DNA of 23,630 nt from JBFLXN01 sp040755715 [NCBI: Candidatus Edwardsbacteria bacterium] (GCA_040755715.1 JBFLXN010000024.1:1-23630), one strand, 5' to 3'. Positions 15,008-23,574 are shown, counted from the stretch's first letter. Translations and numbers: made by a program. Notes: generated by a model not told the origin, from the letters alone.

Positions 15008-15353
15008 AACCTTTGCTGAAGTAATAATAAGGGCAAACGGCAGAGAAGTCAAGAAAAAGTTGCTGGTAGATACAGGTTCAACATATTCCTGGCTAAAACC
15101 AGAAGTGGCTAAACAAGTGGGAATAAAACCTATAGAAAAGCGAGAATTTGAAACAATAGAAGGGAGAATTGTAAAAAGAAGAATAGGTTTTGTAGAAATG
15201 CGTGTTCTTGATAGGAGAACTCCTACTTTGGTGATATTAGGGCTAAAGAAAGATAGTGAAGTTTTGGGTCTTCATGCGTTAGAAGGTTTGGGACTTGAGG
15301 TTGACCCAATAAATAGAAGACTCAAAAAATCAAGGGCAATAAAGGCACTTTAA
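15000..15353 (+). CDS. Retropepsin-like clan AA aspartic peptidase (first of pair)
   Basis: A 117-aa single-domain protein. The active-site motif is LLVDTGSTYSWL (D24-T-G-S) after a beta hairpin. The C-terminal half has VILGLKKDSEVLGLHALEGLGLEVD, the hydrophobic-hydrophobic-Gly (psi-loop) pattern of the small bacterial clan AA peptidases (similar to the AF_0612-type family). Such proteins are expected to act as homodimers, each chain giving one Asp. No signal peptide or membrane helix is present, so it is cytoplasmic. SD-like AAGGA lies at 14985-14989. A second, divergent member follows 100 bases later. Substrate is unknown; a link to maturation of the neighbouring exported proteins is only speculation. 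Confidence 0.8.
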   Translation: MGETFAEVIIRANGREVKKKLLVDTGSTYSWLKPEVAKQVGIKPIEKREFETIEGRIVKRRIGFVEMRVLDRRTPTLVILGLKKDSEVLGLHALEGLGLEVDPINRRLKKSRAIKAL

Positions 15354-15359
15354 AACCGC

Positions 15360-15433
15360 TATCCGCTGACCGCTATCCGCTAAAAATCAAGAGAGATACC
15401 AAGGATGATAAAACGTTAGGCAGTCAGCGGATA
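15360..15433 (+). repeat. Inverted repeat between the two aspartic peptidase genes
   Basis: Arms TATCCGCTGACCGC (15360-15373) and GCAGTCAGCGGATA (15420-15433) match at 13 of 14 positions with a 46-base spacer. The left side also contains a direct duplication of ACCGCTATCCGCT. Style and base composition resemble the fold-back stretch at 9774-9842. Confidence 0.55.
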
Positions 15434-15453
15434 AGTAGAAGGGGAAGTATATT

Positions 15454-15831
15454 GTGGGGAGAGTGCGTCAGCCCATTAAAGTCGACGGACGGGAGTGTTG
15501 GACATTATTTGACACAGGAGCTCGCAATACCTATGTTGTCCCTGAAGTTGCCGCCCTACTGGTTACTTCTAAAACACTCCACCCGATACGAACTGCACTG
15601 GGTGGAGAAGTGAAAGAAGCTAACAGCACAGCACTTCTTCAAGCAGAGGTAGAAGGGCATCTGATTTCCACTCACGCGATGGTCATTGACCAGATTGGTG
15701 ATGATGAAGACGGCAAGTCCATTGAGGTGCTTTTTGGAGCCTTGGCCATGCAACAATGGGGAATTCGTCCAATTCCAGATGAAGAGAAGTTGGACCTTTC
15801 TCACTATCCGAAAGAGTTCGTGGAGTTCTGA
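15454..15831 (+). CDS. Retropepsin-like aspartic peptidase (second of pair)
   Basis: A 125-aa protein with active-site motif WTLFDTGARNTYVV (D20-T-G-A) and a psi-loop-like VLFGALAMQQWGIRP near residue 100. The first peptidase has the same two landmarks, but sequence between them is very different, so this is a divergent paralog or a separate clan AA family rather than a recent duplicate. GTG 15454 is chosen because the frame has a stop at 15436-15438 and no ATG before the active site; purine-rich GAAGGGGAAG (15438-15447) serves as a ribosome site. No export signal. It may form a homodimer, or conceivably a heterodimer with its neighbour. Confidence 0.75.
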   Translation: MGRVRQPIKVDGRECWTLFDTGARNTYVVPEVAALLVTSKTLHPIRTALGGEVKEANSTALLQAEVEGHLISTHAMVIDQIGDDEDGKSIEVLFGALAMQQWGIRPIPDEEKLDLSHYPKEFVEF

Positions 15832-15871
15832 TTTTTTACAGAAGAGCCCTTTGGGTGTAACCTCTCAGCCA

Positions 15872-15887
15872 TCCCGATTTATTGGGA
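15872..15887 (+). repeat. Small TCCCGAT..ATTGGGA hairpin
   Basis: Seven-base arms with one G-T pair and a TT loop. It is a degenerate copy of the GTCCCGATTTATCGGGAC hairpin at 9581-9598, and lies in the 143-base spacer before the Kelch surface protein. Confidence 0.45.
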
Positions 15888-15974
15888 CGACTAAAGCCAC
15901 AGAATTATCTGCCTTTTGCGGAAAAAATTTAATCGTTATATAGGCCGAAGCAAATCTAAAAAAAGGAGGTTCAA

Positions 15975-18900
15975 ATGCACAAACAAAGTCTTTTAATGAT
16001 TTTGACAGGACTCCTGACAGCAGTCCTGTTTTTCCCAGCAAACTCATCAGCCGGCGGCGTATTAGGCCACAACAGTTTTAACGCTGGGAATTTTTCTTCA
16101 GAAGTTTGGAATAATGGGGTAATCGGTGATACCACAGGAACATCCCAGATATTTCCTTCTGGATGGTATCCTTTTGGAACACAAAATTCCTATCTCAAAT
16201 TTGGAGGGTTTTGGTTTGGAGCTTCTGATGATGGCGGCGGCACTTTTGGCGTTTCTGCCATTACTGAGAGAGATGATGGAATAATTCTCACCGAATGGCA
16301 GCCAAGTTTGAACTGCTCTACGGTAACTTCGCTTAAACCAGGAAGCCGAGCAATTCAGGAGTTACGGTGTCAGTTTGACGATCGAGACTCAAGTTTTAAC
16401 CAGGGGAAAATCTTAAATGCTGAAGTTACCTTTTGCGGACATCAGTGGAGTTTCGCTCCGATTCAGGATTTTTATATCGTAGAATACACAATCAAAAATG
16501 CTGGCAGTAAAACATTGAGTGATGCTTATGTTGGATTTTACCAGAAAACAAATGTAGTAAAAACTCCGTCAGCTAATGCTGACTATTTCAACTATGTAGG
16601 TTACGATACTACCGCTGATGATAGTACCGGTCAACCCCGAAACATGATTTGGGTTACTGCTGATTCAAATGAAGCACAATCTTTACTTGGCTTCGCTCCG
16701 GGCTATGTAGGGATAAGGTTGTTAGAGGCAAAGGACCAGACTGGAACTCCATTGCCATTGCGAGCTGCCAGATGGTGGTTAAGCAATGATAGAGCCCCAA
16801 GAAGTGATAACGATACACTTGATGTAAACAATCGGTATCGGTATCTTTCCAAGAATGTCTTTGATGCAGGTGACGAAATTGGAGTTAACAGACACTATAG
16901 AACTATTGACTCTCTCCACTTTAAGATTCCGGACGTATTCTTGAAAACGATAGAAGGGGTTTGGACATTTAATGACACATTCCATCTGGGAACGAATTAT
17001 TTCAGTGGTGGTTCCTTTGTGCCGCAAACAGGATGGGTTACTTTAGGTACTCCTTTATCTGACCGTCTAATTCAGGTAACTAAAGAAGAAGACTGGGCAA
17101 CTGATTCAATTTATGTTACTATTCAAACTACACCTCTATACTCGGTCGGTGGAGTTTGGGATAATTCTGGAGGAGCTGGCACTAACTACTTTACCGGTGG
17201 CTCATTTGATGCTGTCAGTGGAGTCATTACCTTGGGGACACCTTTCTCAAACTGGGGGAGTGCACCACTTTATATTGACTATGTCTATAAAGGACTTAAT
17301 GTTACGGTGTCCTTCCGCTACTACTTTACCAATGAGGTAGTTACGCCATCAGACTCAGTGACACTGACAATTTCAAAAAAAATAGGATTTGATGAGGTAA
17401 AAGGTGTCTATTGGCCAACCGATACACTTCAGCAGGGAACAAACTACTTTACTGGTGGTTGGTTTGAAAAGGCAACCGGTGTAATTCATTTGGGCACTCC
17501 GATTCCAGATACCTCTAAAGTGGTAAATAACCACGAAACTTCTCCTTGGGATAGCGTTTCCGTCTATGTTCCTTATTCCCCTTCTGACAAAGTGGATTCC
17601 ATTCTCGGGGTTTATGCTAATACAGATACCTTCCATACGGGAACGAACTATTATTTACCCAGCCCGCCAGGAAGTTATGACCCGCCAACAGGGCTAATTA
17701 CTCTTGGCACACAACTTCCAGACCCCTCTCAACCAGTCTTTGTCTGCTATCGTTACCGATTTACCCCTAAGGTAATTGCCAGTTATCACTACAATCAAAT
17801 TGGTTATCAACATATCCTTGAAACTGTGGGACCACTCAATCTGGCACCGGGAGATACCTCCAAGATGGTTTTTTGCACTGCAGTGGGACAGACACTTAGG
17901 GAACTGCAAGTGAGTTCAGATCTGGCTAACTACATGTGGAGTCATCCTGGCTACTTGCCAGCGTCTGCCACTGGTTCCATTTCAGGGCAAATCCTAAGAA
18001 CTGAGGGAAGGGGAGGAATTGAGAACGCAAAGGTTATCCTCTACCAAGGGGGAATTTCTGTAGATTCAACATTTACGGCCACCGATGGCAACTATACAAT
18101 TCCTAATAAGCCAGCCGGACTATACGATTCTCTTAGAGCTTTCAAGAGTGGTTACGGGTATGGCGCCGCTTTTAATGTAAATATTACAGGAGGAAAGGAT
18201 ACTTCTGGAGTAAATATAATCCTCCCGTATCTGCTTTCAGAAATTGTGGGTCAGGTTAAAAGAAGCGATGGAGTCACACCTGTTTCAGAAGCAACTGTAA
18301 CCCTGAAGGGAGTGAACAATATTTTTGGCACCACTCAGACCAACGGACGCTATCACCTTTCTGGTCTCACTCCAACCTCTGGTGATACCTTATTCTTCTC
18401 TAAAGCCGACTTCAAAACGGACACCTTGTATCCCGTAGCCCTCTATGAAGATTCAATCAAGGTGCAGGATGCTATACTCCAATATCTCTTTGCTGAAATC
18501 AATGGCAAGGTTACAAGAACGGATGGTCTAACGCCAATTCCAAATGCAGTAGTAAGACTTGATACTTCAGGTGCAATCGGGGTTGCCTACGACACCACAG
18601 ATGCTGATGGAAACTATGATTTATTGCATTTGAACCCGACCAGTTACAAACTCGTTTTCAGTGCTTCCGGTTTTATCAGTGATTCAATCTCACCAGTTAT
18701 CACCAAGGTTGATTCTATTTCTGTAGTGAATTTTGCCTTGGGGCAATCACCAGCTGACGGCTCACTGCGCTGGATAACAAAGACAGAAATGCCAAGCTGG
18801 CGCTATGCTTTAGGGACAGCAATTGTAAACAGCAAGATATATGTCATTGGTGGAGCTGACTATCTTGCCAATCCTGTTTCTGCTGTCTGGGAATACAACC

Positions 18901-20255
18901 CTGCTGCCGATACTATCAATGGTTCGCCCTGGGCAACAAAAGCACCTCTGCCTACACCTCGCTATGGCTTAACCTGTATCTCTTTGGGTGATTCCATTAT
19001 TTATGCTATCGGTGGCTATGATGTAAATGGCAATGCCCTGAGCACAGTGGAAGCTTATAAACCATTTACTGACACCTGGCTTACAGGATTTGCACCAATG
19101 CCAACACCGAGAGCTTTCCTGGGTATTGGAGCTTTGAATGACACCATTTATGCAGTTGGCGGAGAAAATAATAGTATTGCGGGTTTAGATACAGTTGAAG
19201 CCTATGCTCCTCTAACCAATTCCTGGACAACGAAGAAATCACTTCTCGGCGGACCAAATTGGGGTCGTTCTGGCTTAACCTGTGCTACTCCTGACAGTGC
19301 TGGGATTTTCAGATTACATGCTATAGGCGGGAAAAAAATTGATGGAACTTACATGGAGATACACCAGAAATATAACCAAACGACTAATACCTGGATAAGT
19401 AGAACAGTACTTCCCACACCTTACAGGGCGTTTTTAGCCAGTGCAATCGCTTACGACAGTATCTATTGTTTGGGAGGGAGAGATAGCAGTGCCTACTATG
19501 ACTATACTGTTACCTACAATCCTTATGGAAATAACTGGAAGACAGAAACTTCGTTATTAAATCCTCGGGCCTATTTTGCTTCTGTAGCCATTGAAGGTTC
19601 AGGGATTTATGCTTTTGGTGGAAAGAGCGACGACTCTCATATCTTGAAAACAATTGAAAAAGGATTCCGCTATGGTTCTATTTCCGGTCAAGTGCGCTAT
19701 ACCAGCGGTGTTCCTATTCCAGGCGTAACAGTTACAGCCATTGCTGGGGGAGAGATGAAAAATAGCGAAACAAGCGCCGGTGACGGAAGATACACTACGA
19801 CCTACCTGGAGCCCGGAATCTATAAAGTGAAATTCTTCAAGACAGGTCTTATTGACACTACTCTTTACAACATTCAGGTTGTCTGGGGAAAAGACACACC
19901 TAATGTAGACCTGATAGTAACTGGGGTAGAGACAGAACCTTCACAGAAACCGAGAATTCCTTTGACTTTCGGACTTTCACCTGCTTATCCCAATCCATTC
20001 CGTTCTAACACGACTATAAGATACCAATTACCAACAAAGTCAAAAGTTTCACTAAAAGTATATAATCTTTTGGGACAAGTTGTTCGCACCCTAGTCAATG
20101 AAGAAAAAGAGACTGGATATTATTCATTGCGTTGGGATGGAAGAAATGACGAAACCAGAAAAGTAGCCAGTGGAGTCTATTTCTACCGTCTGGAAGCCAT
20201 TAGCAATCAGGCCCAGAGATTTACCGCCACTAAGAAGATGATTCTGTTACACTAA
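15975..20255 (+). CDS. Large exported multidomain protein with Kelch propeller and sorting module
   Basis: A 1426-aa protein with no recognised catalytic site. Signal peptide is residues 1-26 (FFPANSSAG). An N-terminal module (about 30-320; YLKFGGFWFGA, ITERDDG, DFYIVEYTIKNAG) is of a kind I associate with FCB-group surface proteins. Four related units follow at about 327-363, 392-425, 476-512 and 544-583 (pattern GVW, DT, GTNYFTGG, TGVITLGTPL). Three carboxypeptidase-regulatory-like domains start near 667, 756 and 841 (ISGQILRTEG, IVGQVKRSDG, INGKVTRTDG). Kelch repeats span about 940-1230 (IYVIGG, IYAIGG, IYAVGG, LHAIGG, IYCLGG, IYAFGG). A fourth regulatory-like domain begins near 1236, and the FlgD/T9SS-like sorting domain is 1331-1426. 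Ribosome site AAGGAGGT at 15963-15970. Binding or adhesion at the surface is the likely role. Confidence 0.88.
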   Translation: MHKQSLLMILTGLLTAVLFFPANSSAGGVLGHNSFNAGNFSSEVWNNGVIGDTTGTSQIFPSGWYPFGTQNSYLKFGGFWFGASDDGGGTFGVSAITERDDGIILTEWQPSLNCSTVTSLKPGSRAIQELRCQFDDRDSSFNQGKILNAEVTFCGHQWSFAPIQDFYIVEYTIKNAGSKTLSDAYVGFYQKTNVVKTPSANADYFNYVGYDTTADDSTGQPRNMIWVTADSNEAQSLLGFAPGYVGIRLLEAKDQTGTPLPLRAARWWLSNDRAPRSDNDTLDVNNRYRYLSKNVFDAGDEIGVNRHYRTIDSLHFKIPDVFLKTIEGVWTFNDTFHLGTNYFSGGSFVPQTGWVTLGTPLSDRLIQVTKEEDWATDSIYVTIQTTPLYSVGGVWDNSGGAGTNYFTGGSFDAVSGVITLGTPFSNWGSAPLYIDYVYKGLNVTVSFRYYFTNEVVTPSDSVTLTISKKIGFDEVKGVYWPTDTLQQGTNYFTGGWFEKATGVIHLGTPIPDTSKVVNNHETSPWDSVSVYVPYSPSDKVDSILGVYANTDTFHTGTNYYLPSPPGSYDPPTGLITLGTQLPDPSQPVFVCYRYRFTPKVIASYHYNQIGYQHILETVGPLNLAPGDTSKMVFCTAVGQTLRELQVSSDLANYMWSHPGYLPASATGSISGQILRTEGRGGIENAKVILYQGGISVDSTFTATDGNYTIPNKPAGLYDSLRAFKSGYGYGAAFNVNITGGKDTSGVNIILPYLLSEIVGQVKRSDGVTPVSEATVTLKGVNNIFGTTQTNGRYHLSGLTPTSGDTLFFSKADFKTDTLYPVALYEDSIKVQDAILQYLFAEINGKVTRTDGLTPIPNAVVRLDTSGAIGVAYDTTDADGNYDLLHLNPTSYKLVFSASGFISDSISPVITKVDSISVVNFALGQSPADGSLRWITKTEMPSWRYALGTAIVNSKIYVIGGADYLANPVSAVWEYNPAADTINGSPWATKAPLPTPRYGLTCISLGDSIIYAIGGYDVNGNALSTVEAYKPFTDTWLTGFAPMPTPRAFLGIGALNDTIYAVGGENNSIAGLDTVEAYAPLTNSWTTKKSLLGGPNWGRSGLTCATPDSAGIFRLHAIGGKKIDGTYMEIHQKYNQTTNTWISRTVLPTPYRAFLASAIAYDSIYCLGGRDSSAYYDYTVTYNPYGNNWKTETSLLNPRAYFASVAIEGSGIYAFGGKSDDSHILKTIEKGFRYGSISGQVRYTSGVPIPGVTVTAIAGGEMKNSETSAGDGRYTTTYLEPGIYKVKFFKTGLIDTTLYNIQVVWGKDTPNVDLIVTGVETEPSQKPRIPLTFGLSPAYPNPFRSNTTIRYQLPTKSKVSLKVYNLLGQVVRTLVNEEKETGYYSLRWDGRNDETRKVASGVYFYRLEAISNQAQRFTATKKMILLH
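16953..17723 (+). repeat. Four-copy protein repeat GTNYFTGGSF..TGVITLGTPL
   Basis: Coding sequence for four spaced units in the Kelch surface protein. Conserved core is GV(W/Y), an aspartate-threonine pair, GTNY(F/Y), a GG or PPG turn, and TG-hydrophobic-hydrophobic-LGT. Between units lie stretches ending in alternating aromatic strands (IDYVYKG, SFRYYF, CYRYRF). Units differ at the DNA level, so the duplication is old. Confidence 0.7.
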
Positions 20256-20278
20256 AGAACAGAGCGACTATCACTAAG

Positions 20279-20331
20279 ACCCCGTTAGAAATGTCCTACA
20301 CTCTCAAAAAGCGTTAGGTTTCTAACGGGGT
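20279..20331 (+). terminator. 13-bp inverted repeat after the Kelch protein gene
   Basis: Perfect arms ACCCCGTTAGAAA (20279-20291) and TTTCTAACGGGGT (20319-20331) around a 27-base loop, 24 bases after the stop and 10 bases before a promoter. The T-run is weak (TTAAATTTTC). It may be a bidirectional barrier, terminator or dispersed repeat. Confidence 0.5.
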
Positions 20332-20340
20332 TAAATTTTC

Positions 20341-20370
20341 TTGACATCTTCTTCAAAAATGGCATATAAT
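20341..20370 (+). promoter_or_regulatory. Sigma-70 promoter of the tRNA-Arg gene
   Basis: Perfect hexamers TTGACA (20341-20346) and TATAAT (20365-20370) with 18-base spacing, the strongest consensus promoter in the window. It lies about 72 bases upstream of the tRNA. Confidence 0.75.
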
Positions 20371-20441
20371 AGAGACAGTCAGACGACATTTTAATTTTGA
20401 AATTTGCCATTTTCATTTTGCAATGAAGCGAAGCGACTTGC

Positions 20442-20517
20442 GCCCCTGTAGCTCAGAGCTGGATAGAGCAGCGGTTTCCTAAACCGCTTGTCGCCCGTTC
20501 AAATCGGGCCAGGGGTA
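20442..20517 (+). tRNA. tRNA-Arg (anticodon CCT)
   Basis: A complete 76-nt cloverleaf. Acceptor GCCCCTG pairs with CAGGGGT (one G-T). D arm is GCTC/GAGC with an 11-base loop containing GG. Anticodon stem GCGGT/ACCGC has loop TTCCTAA, giving anticodon CCT, which reads AGG. Variable loop TTGTC; T arm GCCCG-TTCAAAT-CGGGC; discriminator A. CCA is not encoded (TGA follows). Confidence 0.93.
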
Positions 20518-20533
20518 TGATAAAAATGCAAAT

Positions 20534-20621
20534 ATCAAATATCAAAATGGAAAAATAACATAGCAAAATCTAAAATGCATAATAACTCTTTGGATTTTAA
20601 TTTGTGTTTTTGATATTTGAT
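20534..20621 (+). repeat. AT-rich inverted repeat between tRNA and TPR gene
   Basis: Perfect 14-base arms ATCAAATATCAAAA (20534-20547) and TTTTGATATTTGAT (20608-20621), with a further TTTTGATATTT just after. It might end the tRNA transcript or be simple AT-rich repeat DNA. Confidence 0.5.
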
Positions 20622-20656
20622 TTTTGATATTTAATTTTTTTAGAGGAGGATGAAAA

Positions 20657-21334
20657 ATGAGACTCAAAAAAAGAATCACCAAAAAAGAAATGAAACAGGA
20701 TGAATTTGTCCTGGATATGCTGAAACTTACGGTTTTCGTTCAGAAGCACCTAACCGAAGTTATTGCCGCCGGCATCGGGGTAGTGGTAATAGCCATTGGC
20801 GTTCTTCTCTTTCTTCATAATAGAGCAAAGGTAGAAGAAGAATCGCTTCTTGCCCTCACTGCTGCTAATGTTCAATATTTTCAAGGAAAATATCAGGAGG
20901 CGGAAACGCAATATCAGGTCATCATTAAAAAATATTCTGGCACATCCTCAGGTAAAGAAGCACTTCTTTTTTTCGGGAATATTTGCTATTTTACTAATCG
21001 TCTTGATGAAGCAATTAAAAATTTTGAAACTTGTATTAGAAGCCGTCCTAATGACGAACTCATTACGATTGGAGCTATGGAAGGAGTCGCCAATGTCTTG
21101 GAGGAAAAGGGAAACTACCTTGAGGCAGCTAAAAAATATGAAGAGATTGCTCAGAGATTTTCTAAGAATGAGTTGGTTGCTTCCCGCAATCTATTGAATG
21201 CCGGTCGGTGTTACGAAGTAATGAAAAACTTTGAAAAGGCAAACGAGAATTATCAGAAAATTATTGAGGCCTATCCTGATTCACCAAATTTTTCAAAGGC
21301 AAAAACTAATCTATCTCTTCTAGGCAGGAGCTAA
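20657..21334 (+). CDS. Membrane-anchored TPR protein (YfgM-like layout)
   Basis: A 225-aa protein. The first ~45 residues are a charged cytoplasmic tail (RLKKRITKKEMKQ, LDMLKLTVFVQKH), followed by one membrane segment at about 35-55 (VIAAGIGVVVIAIGVLLFL). The rest is a periplasmic helical region with TPR-type units (AANVQYFQGKYQEAETQYQ, LFFGNICYFTNRLDEAIKNF, GVANVLEEKGNYLEAAKKY, NAGRCYEVMKNFEKANENY). This single-anchor plus TPR layout matches the YfgM/ancillary translocon family and YbgF-like proteins of the envelope; which of these applies is not decided by sequence. A strong GAGGAGG ribosome site precedes ATG 20657. Its stop is 3 bases before the GH57 start, so the two are translationally coupled. 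Confidence 0.75.
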   Translation: MRLKKRITKKEMKQDEFVLDMLKLTVFVQKHLTEVIAAGIGVVVIAIGVLLFLHNRAKVEEESLLALTAANVQYFQGKYQEAETQYQVIIKKYSGTSSGKEALLFFGNICYFTNRLDEAIKNFETCIRSRPNDELITIGAMEGVANVLEEKGNYLEAAKKYEEIAQRFSKNELVASRNLLNAGRCYEVMKNFEKANENYQKIIEAYPDSPNFSKAKTNLSLLGRS

Positions 21335-21337
21335 TCT

Positions 21338-23485
21338 ATGCTGAATGTCGCTTTTGTCTGGCATATGCATCAGCCATTTTATAAGGACCCAGAGAATAAT
21401 TTGTATCGCCTTCCCTGGGTTCGTTTACATGCAATAAAAGACTATTTTGATATGGTGGAGATTTTAGACAATTTCCCTGCTATTCACCAGACATTTAATC
21501 TTACCCCTTCACTCTTAGAACAAATCAAAGATTATAGTGAAGGAAAAGCGAGTGATCTCCATTTGGAGTTGAGTAAAAAACCCGCATCTGCACTTACTGA
21601 AGAAGATGCTGTCTTTTTGCTCAAAGACTTTTTTATGGCTAATTGGCGAACAATGATAGACCCTTATCTGAGGTATCGAGAACTTCTGGATAAACGGGGA
21701 CGATATTTTTTACCTAAAGAGATATCCAAGGTTGTTAAACGATTCACCACCGAAGATTTGCGTGACTTACAGGTTTGGTTCAACCTAACCTGGTTTGACC
21801 CACTCTTTAAAGAAAATGATGAGTTATTAATTGAGCTAATTAAAAAGGGAAAAAATTTTACCGAAGAAGAAAAAAACTTATTAATTGAAAAGCAATTTGA
21901 AATTTTACGGAGAATCATTCCTCAATATCAAACTGCTAGTGAAAGAGGACAGATTGAAATTTCCACTAGTCCATACTTTCATCCAATTCTTCCCCTCCTT
22001 TGTGATACTGAAGTGGCTAAAGAAGGATTGTCAGGAGTAGAATTGTCTACTAAATTTTCTCAGCCAGAAGATGCTCAAACACAAATAAAAATGGGATTGG
22101 ATTATCTAAGTGAAGTGCTAAAGACCAGACCAAAAGGTCTTTGGCCTTCAGAGGGAAGTGTAAGTGAAGCGATTATTCCTCTCTTAATTGAGGAAGGAAT
22201 GGAATGGATTGCTACTGACGAAAGAATCCTAGAAAAGAGCCTTGGCACAACATTGAGAAAGATAAATAAATTGCTTTCGCCAGAAAAACTTTGTTGTCCT
22301 TATCTTTTTACCAAAGATGGGAAAACCATCTCTATTATTTTTAGAGACCATTTTCTTTCTGACCTTATTGGTTTTACTTATGTTCATTGGCGGGCTTTAG
22401 ATGCAGTAGAAGATTTGATTAGACGACTTAGCGAGGTCAAGAATGAACTAGGACAAAATGCTGATAATTCTTTGCTAACGATTATATTAGATGGAGAGAA
22501 CGCCTGGGAATTTTATGATAATGATGGCAGAGATTTCCTCCTGACACTCTACCAGCGTCTAACAAAAGAGGCAAACTCCTTTAAGTGTGTAACTATTAGT
22601 GATTTCTTAAGGGAACATCCACCCAAAAATTATTTACCAAAACTATCTGCTGGTTCCTGGATTAATGGCAATTTTCAAATCTGGATTGGAAATCGGGAAG
22701 ACAATCAAGCCTGGAAATATCTTAAGGAGACCAGAGATTTTTTGACGGATTATGAGAGAAAATTCCCAACTGCTGACAAAGTATTACTAGGCAAAGCTTG
22801 GCGAGAGATTTATATTGCGGAGGGGAGTGACTGGTGCTGGTGGTATGGTGGAGAACATATCAGTGAAAACATGATAGAATTTGATGCCTTATTCCGGGCA
22901 CACCTACGCAATGTCTATAAAATTCTTTCTTTTGATTCACCTTCTTATCTTTATGAACCTATTGCCCAAGTATCTGCTAAAGAGAAATTCATTACTCTCC
23001 CTCTGAATTTTATCAACCCAATAATTGATGGGAAAGTGACTGATTTCTATGAATGGCAGGGAGCAGGTTGTCTGGATGTTAACCGGATAGGCGGAACAAT
23101 GCATCGTTCTGAAAGTCTAATTAAAGAAATTTATTATGGTTTTAATTTACAGAATTTTTATCTCCGTTTGGAGCCTAATTTTGATACAACCTTAGAAATA
23201 ATTAAAAATCTCTCCGTGATAGTTGAGATACTTTCACCAGTCAAGAAACAATTTATTTTTCCTCTAGCTGGAGAGAAAGAAAAAAGCAGACCATCAATAG
23301 CGATAAAACGAATTATAGAAATAGAAATACCCTTTGAACTAATCCCAGTTCAAGCAAAACAAGTGATTGAATTGGTTATTCTCACGATGAAGAATGGAAT
23401 GGAATTGGAGAAGTATCCCGCAGAAAGTCTGATTTCTTTTCCCATTCCCACCGCAGATTTTGAAAATATCCAATGGACAGCGTAA
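21338..23485 (+). CDS. Glycoside hydrolase family 57 enzyme (alpha-glucan active)
   Basis: A 715-aa protein of the COG1449 type. GH57 landmarks in order: FVWHMHQPFY at the N-terminus (metal/substrate region), STSPYFHPILPLL (209-221), GLWPSEGSVS with the expected nucleophile E272, and IILDGENAWEFY with the expected acid/base D385. The GH57 barrel covers about 1-400, followed by a helical part (about 420-530, including WCWWYGGEH) and a C-terminal beta-rich domain. GH57 enzymes are retaining and act on alpha-glucans (amylase, 4-alpha-glucanotransferase or branching activities); which one cannot be assigned. No signal peptide, so it probably works on storage glycogen or maltodextrin in the cytoplasm. 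Ribosome site AGGAG (21326-21330) lies within the end of the upstream TPR gene. Confidence 0.88.
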   Translation: MLNVAFVWHMHQPFYKDPENNLYRLPWVRLHAIKDYFDMVEILDNFPAIHQTFNLTPSLLEQIKDYSEGKASDLHLELSKKPASALTEEDAVFLLKDFFMANWRTMIDPYLRYRELLDKRGRYFLPKEISKVVKRFTTEDLRDLQVWFNLTWFDPLFKENDELLIELIKKGKNFTEEEKNLLIEKQFEILRRIIPQYQTASERGQIEISTSPYFHPILPLLCDTEVAKEGLSGVELSTKFSQPEDAQTQIKMGLDYLSEVLKTRPKGLWPSEGSVSEAIIPLLIEEGMEWIATDERILEKSLGTTLRKINKLLSPEKLCCPYLFTKDGKTISIIFRDHFLSDLIGFTYVHWRALDAVEDLIRRLSEVKNELGQNADNSLLTIILDGENAWEFYDNDGRDFLLTLYQRLTKEANSFKCVTISDFLREHPPKNYLPKLSAGSWINGNFQIWIGNREDNQAWKYLKETRDFLTDYERKFPTADKVLLGKAWREIYIAEGSDWCWWYGGEHISENMIEFDALFRAHLRNVYKILSFDSPSYLYEPIAQVSAKEKFITLPLNFINPIIDGKVTDFYEWQGAGCLDVNRIGGTMHRSESLIKEIYYGFNLQNFYLRLEPNFDTTLEIIKNLSVIVEILSPVKKQFIFPLAGEKEKSRPSIAIKRIIEIEIPFELIPVQAKQVIELVILTMKNGMELEKYPAESLISFPIPTADFENIQWTA

Positions 23486-23574
23486 CTACAAAATATTTAG
23501 CCATAGTGCTATGTCGCATTAATTTTTGACAGGATGAGGCCTTTATTTTTAGGAAATAAGTTGTTTTTTAATAG

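Noticed and set aside
7172-20255. Calling the locus a type IX secretion system
   Set aside because: Only cargo-like C-terminal domains are visible; no Por/Gld secretion components are encoded, and FlgD-like sorting domains occur in phyla where the machinery is unproven.
23526-23555. Promoter beginning TTGACA downstream of the GH57 gene
   Set aside because: A good -35 is present, but no acceptable -10 occurs at 16-18 bases and no gene starts before the window end.
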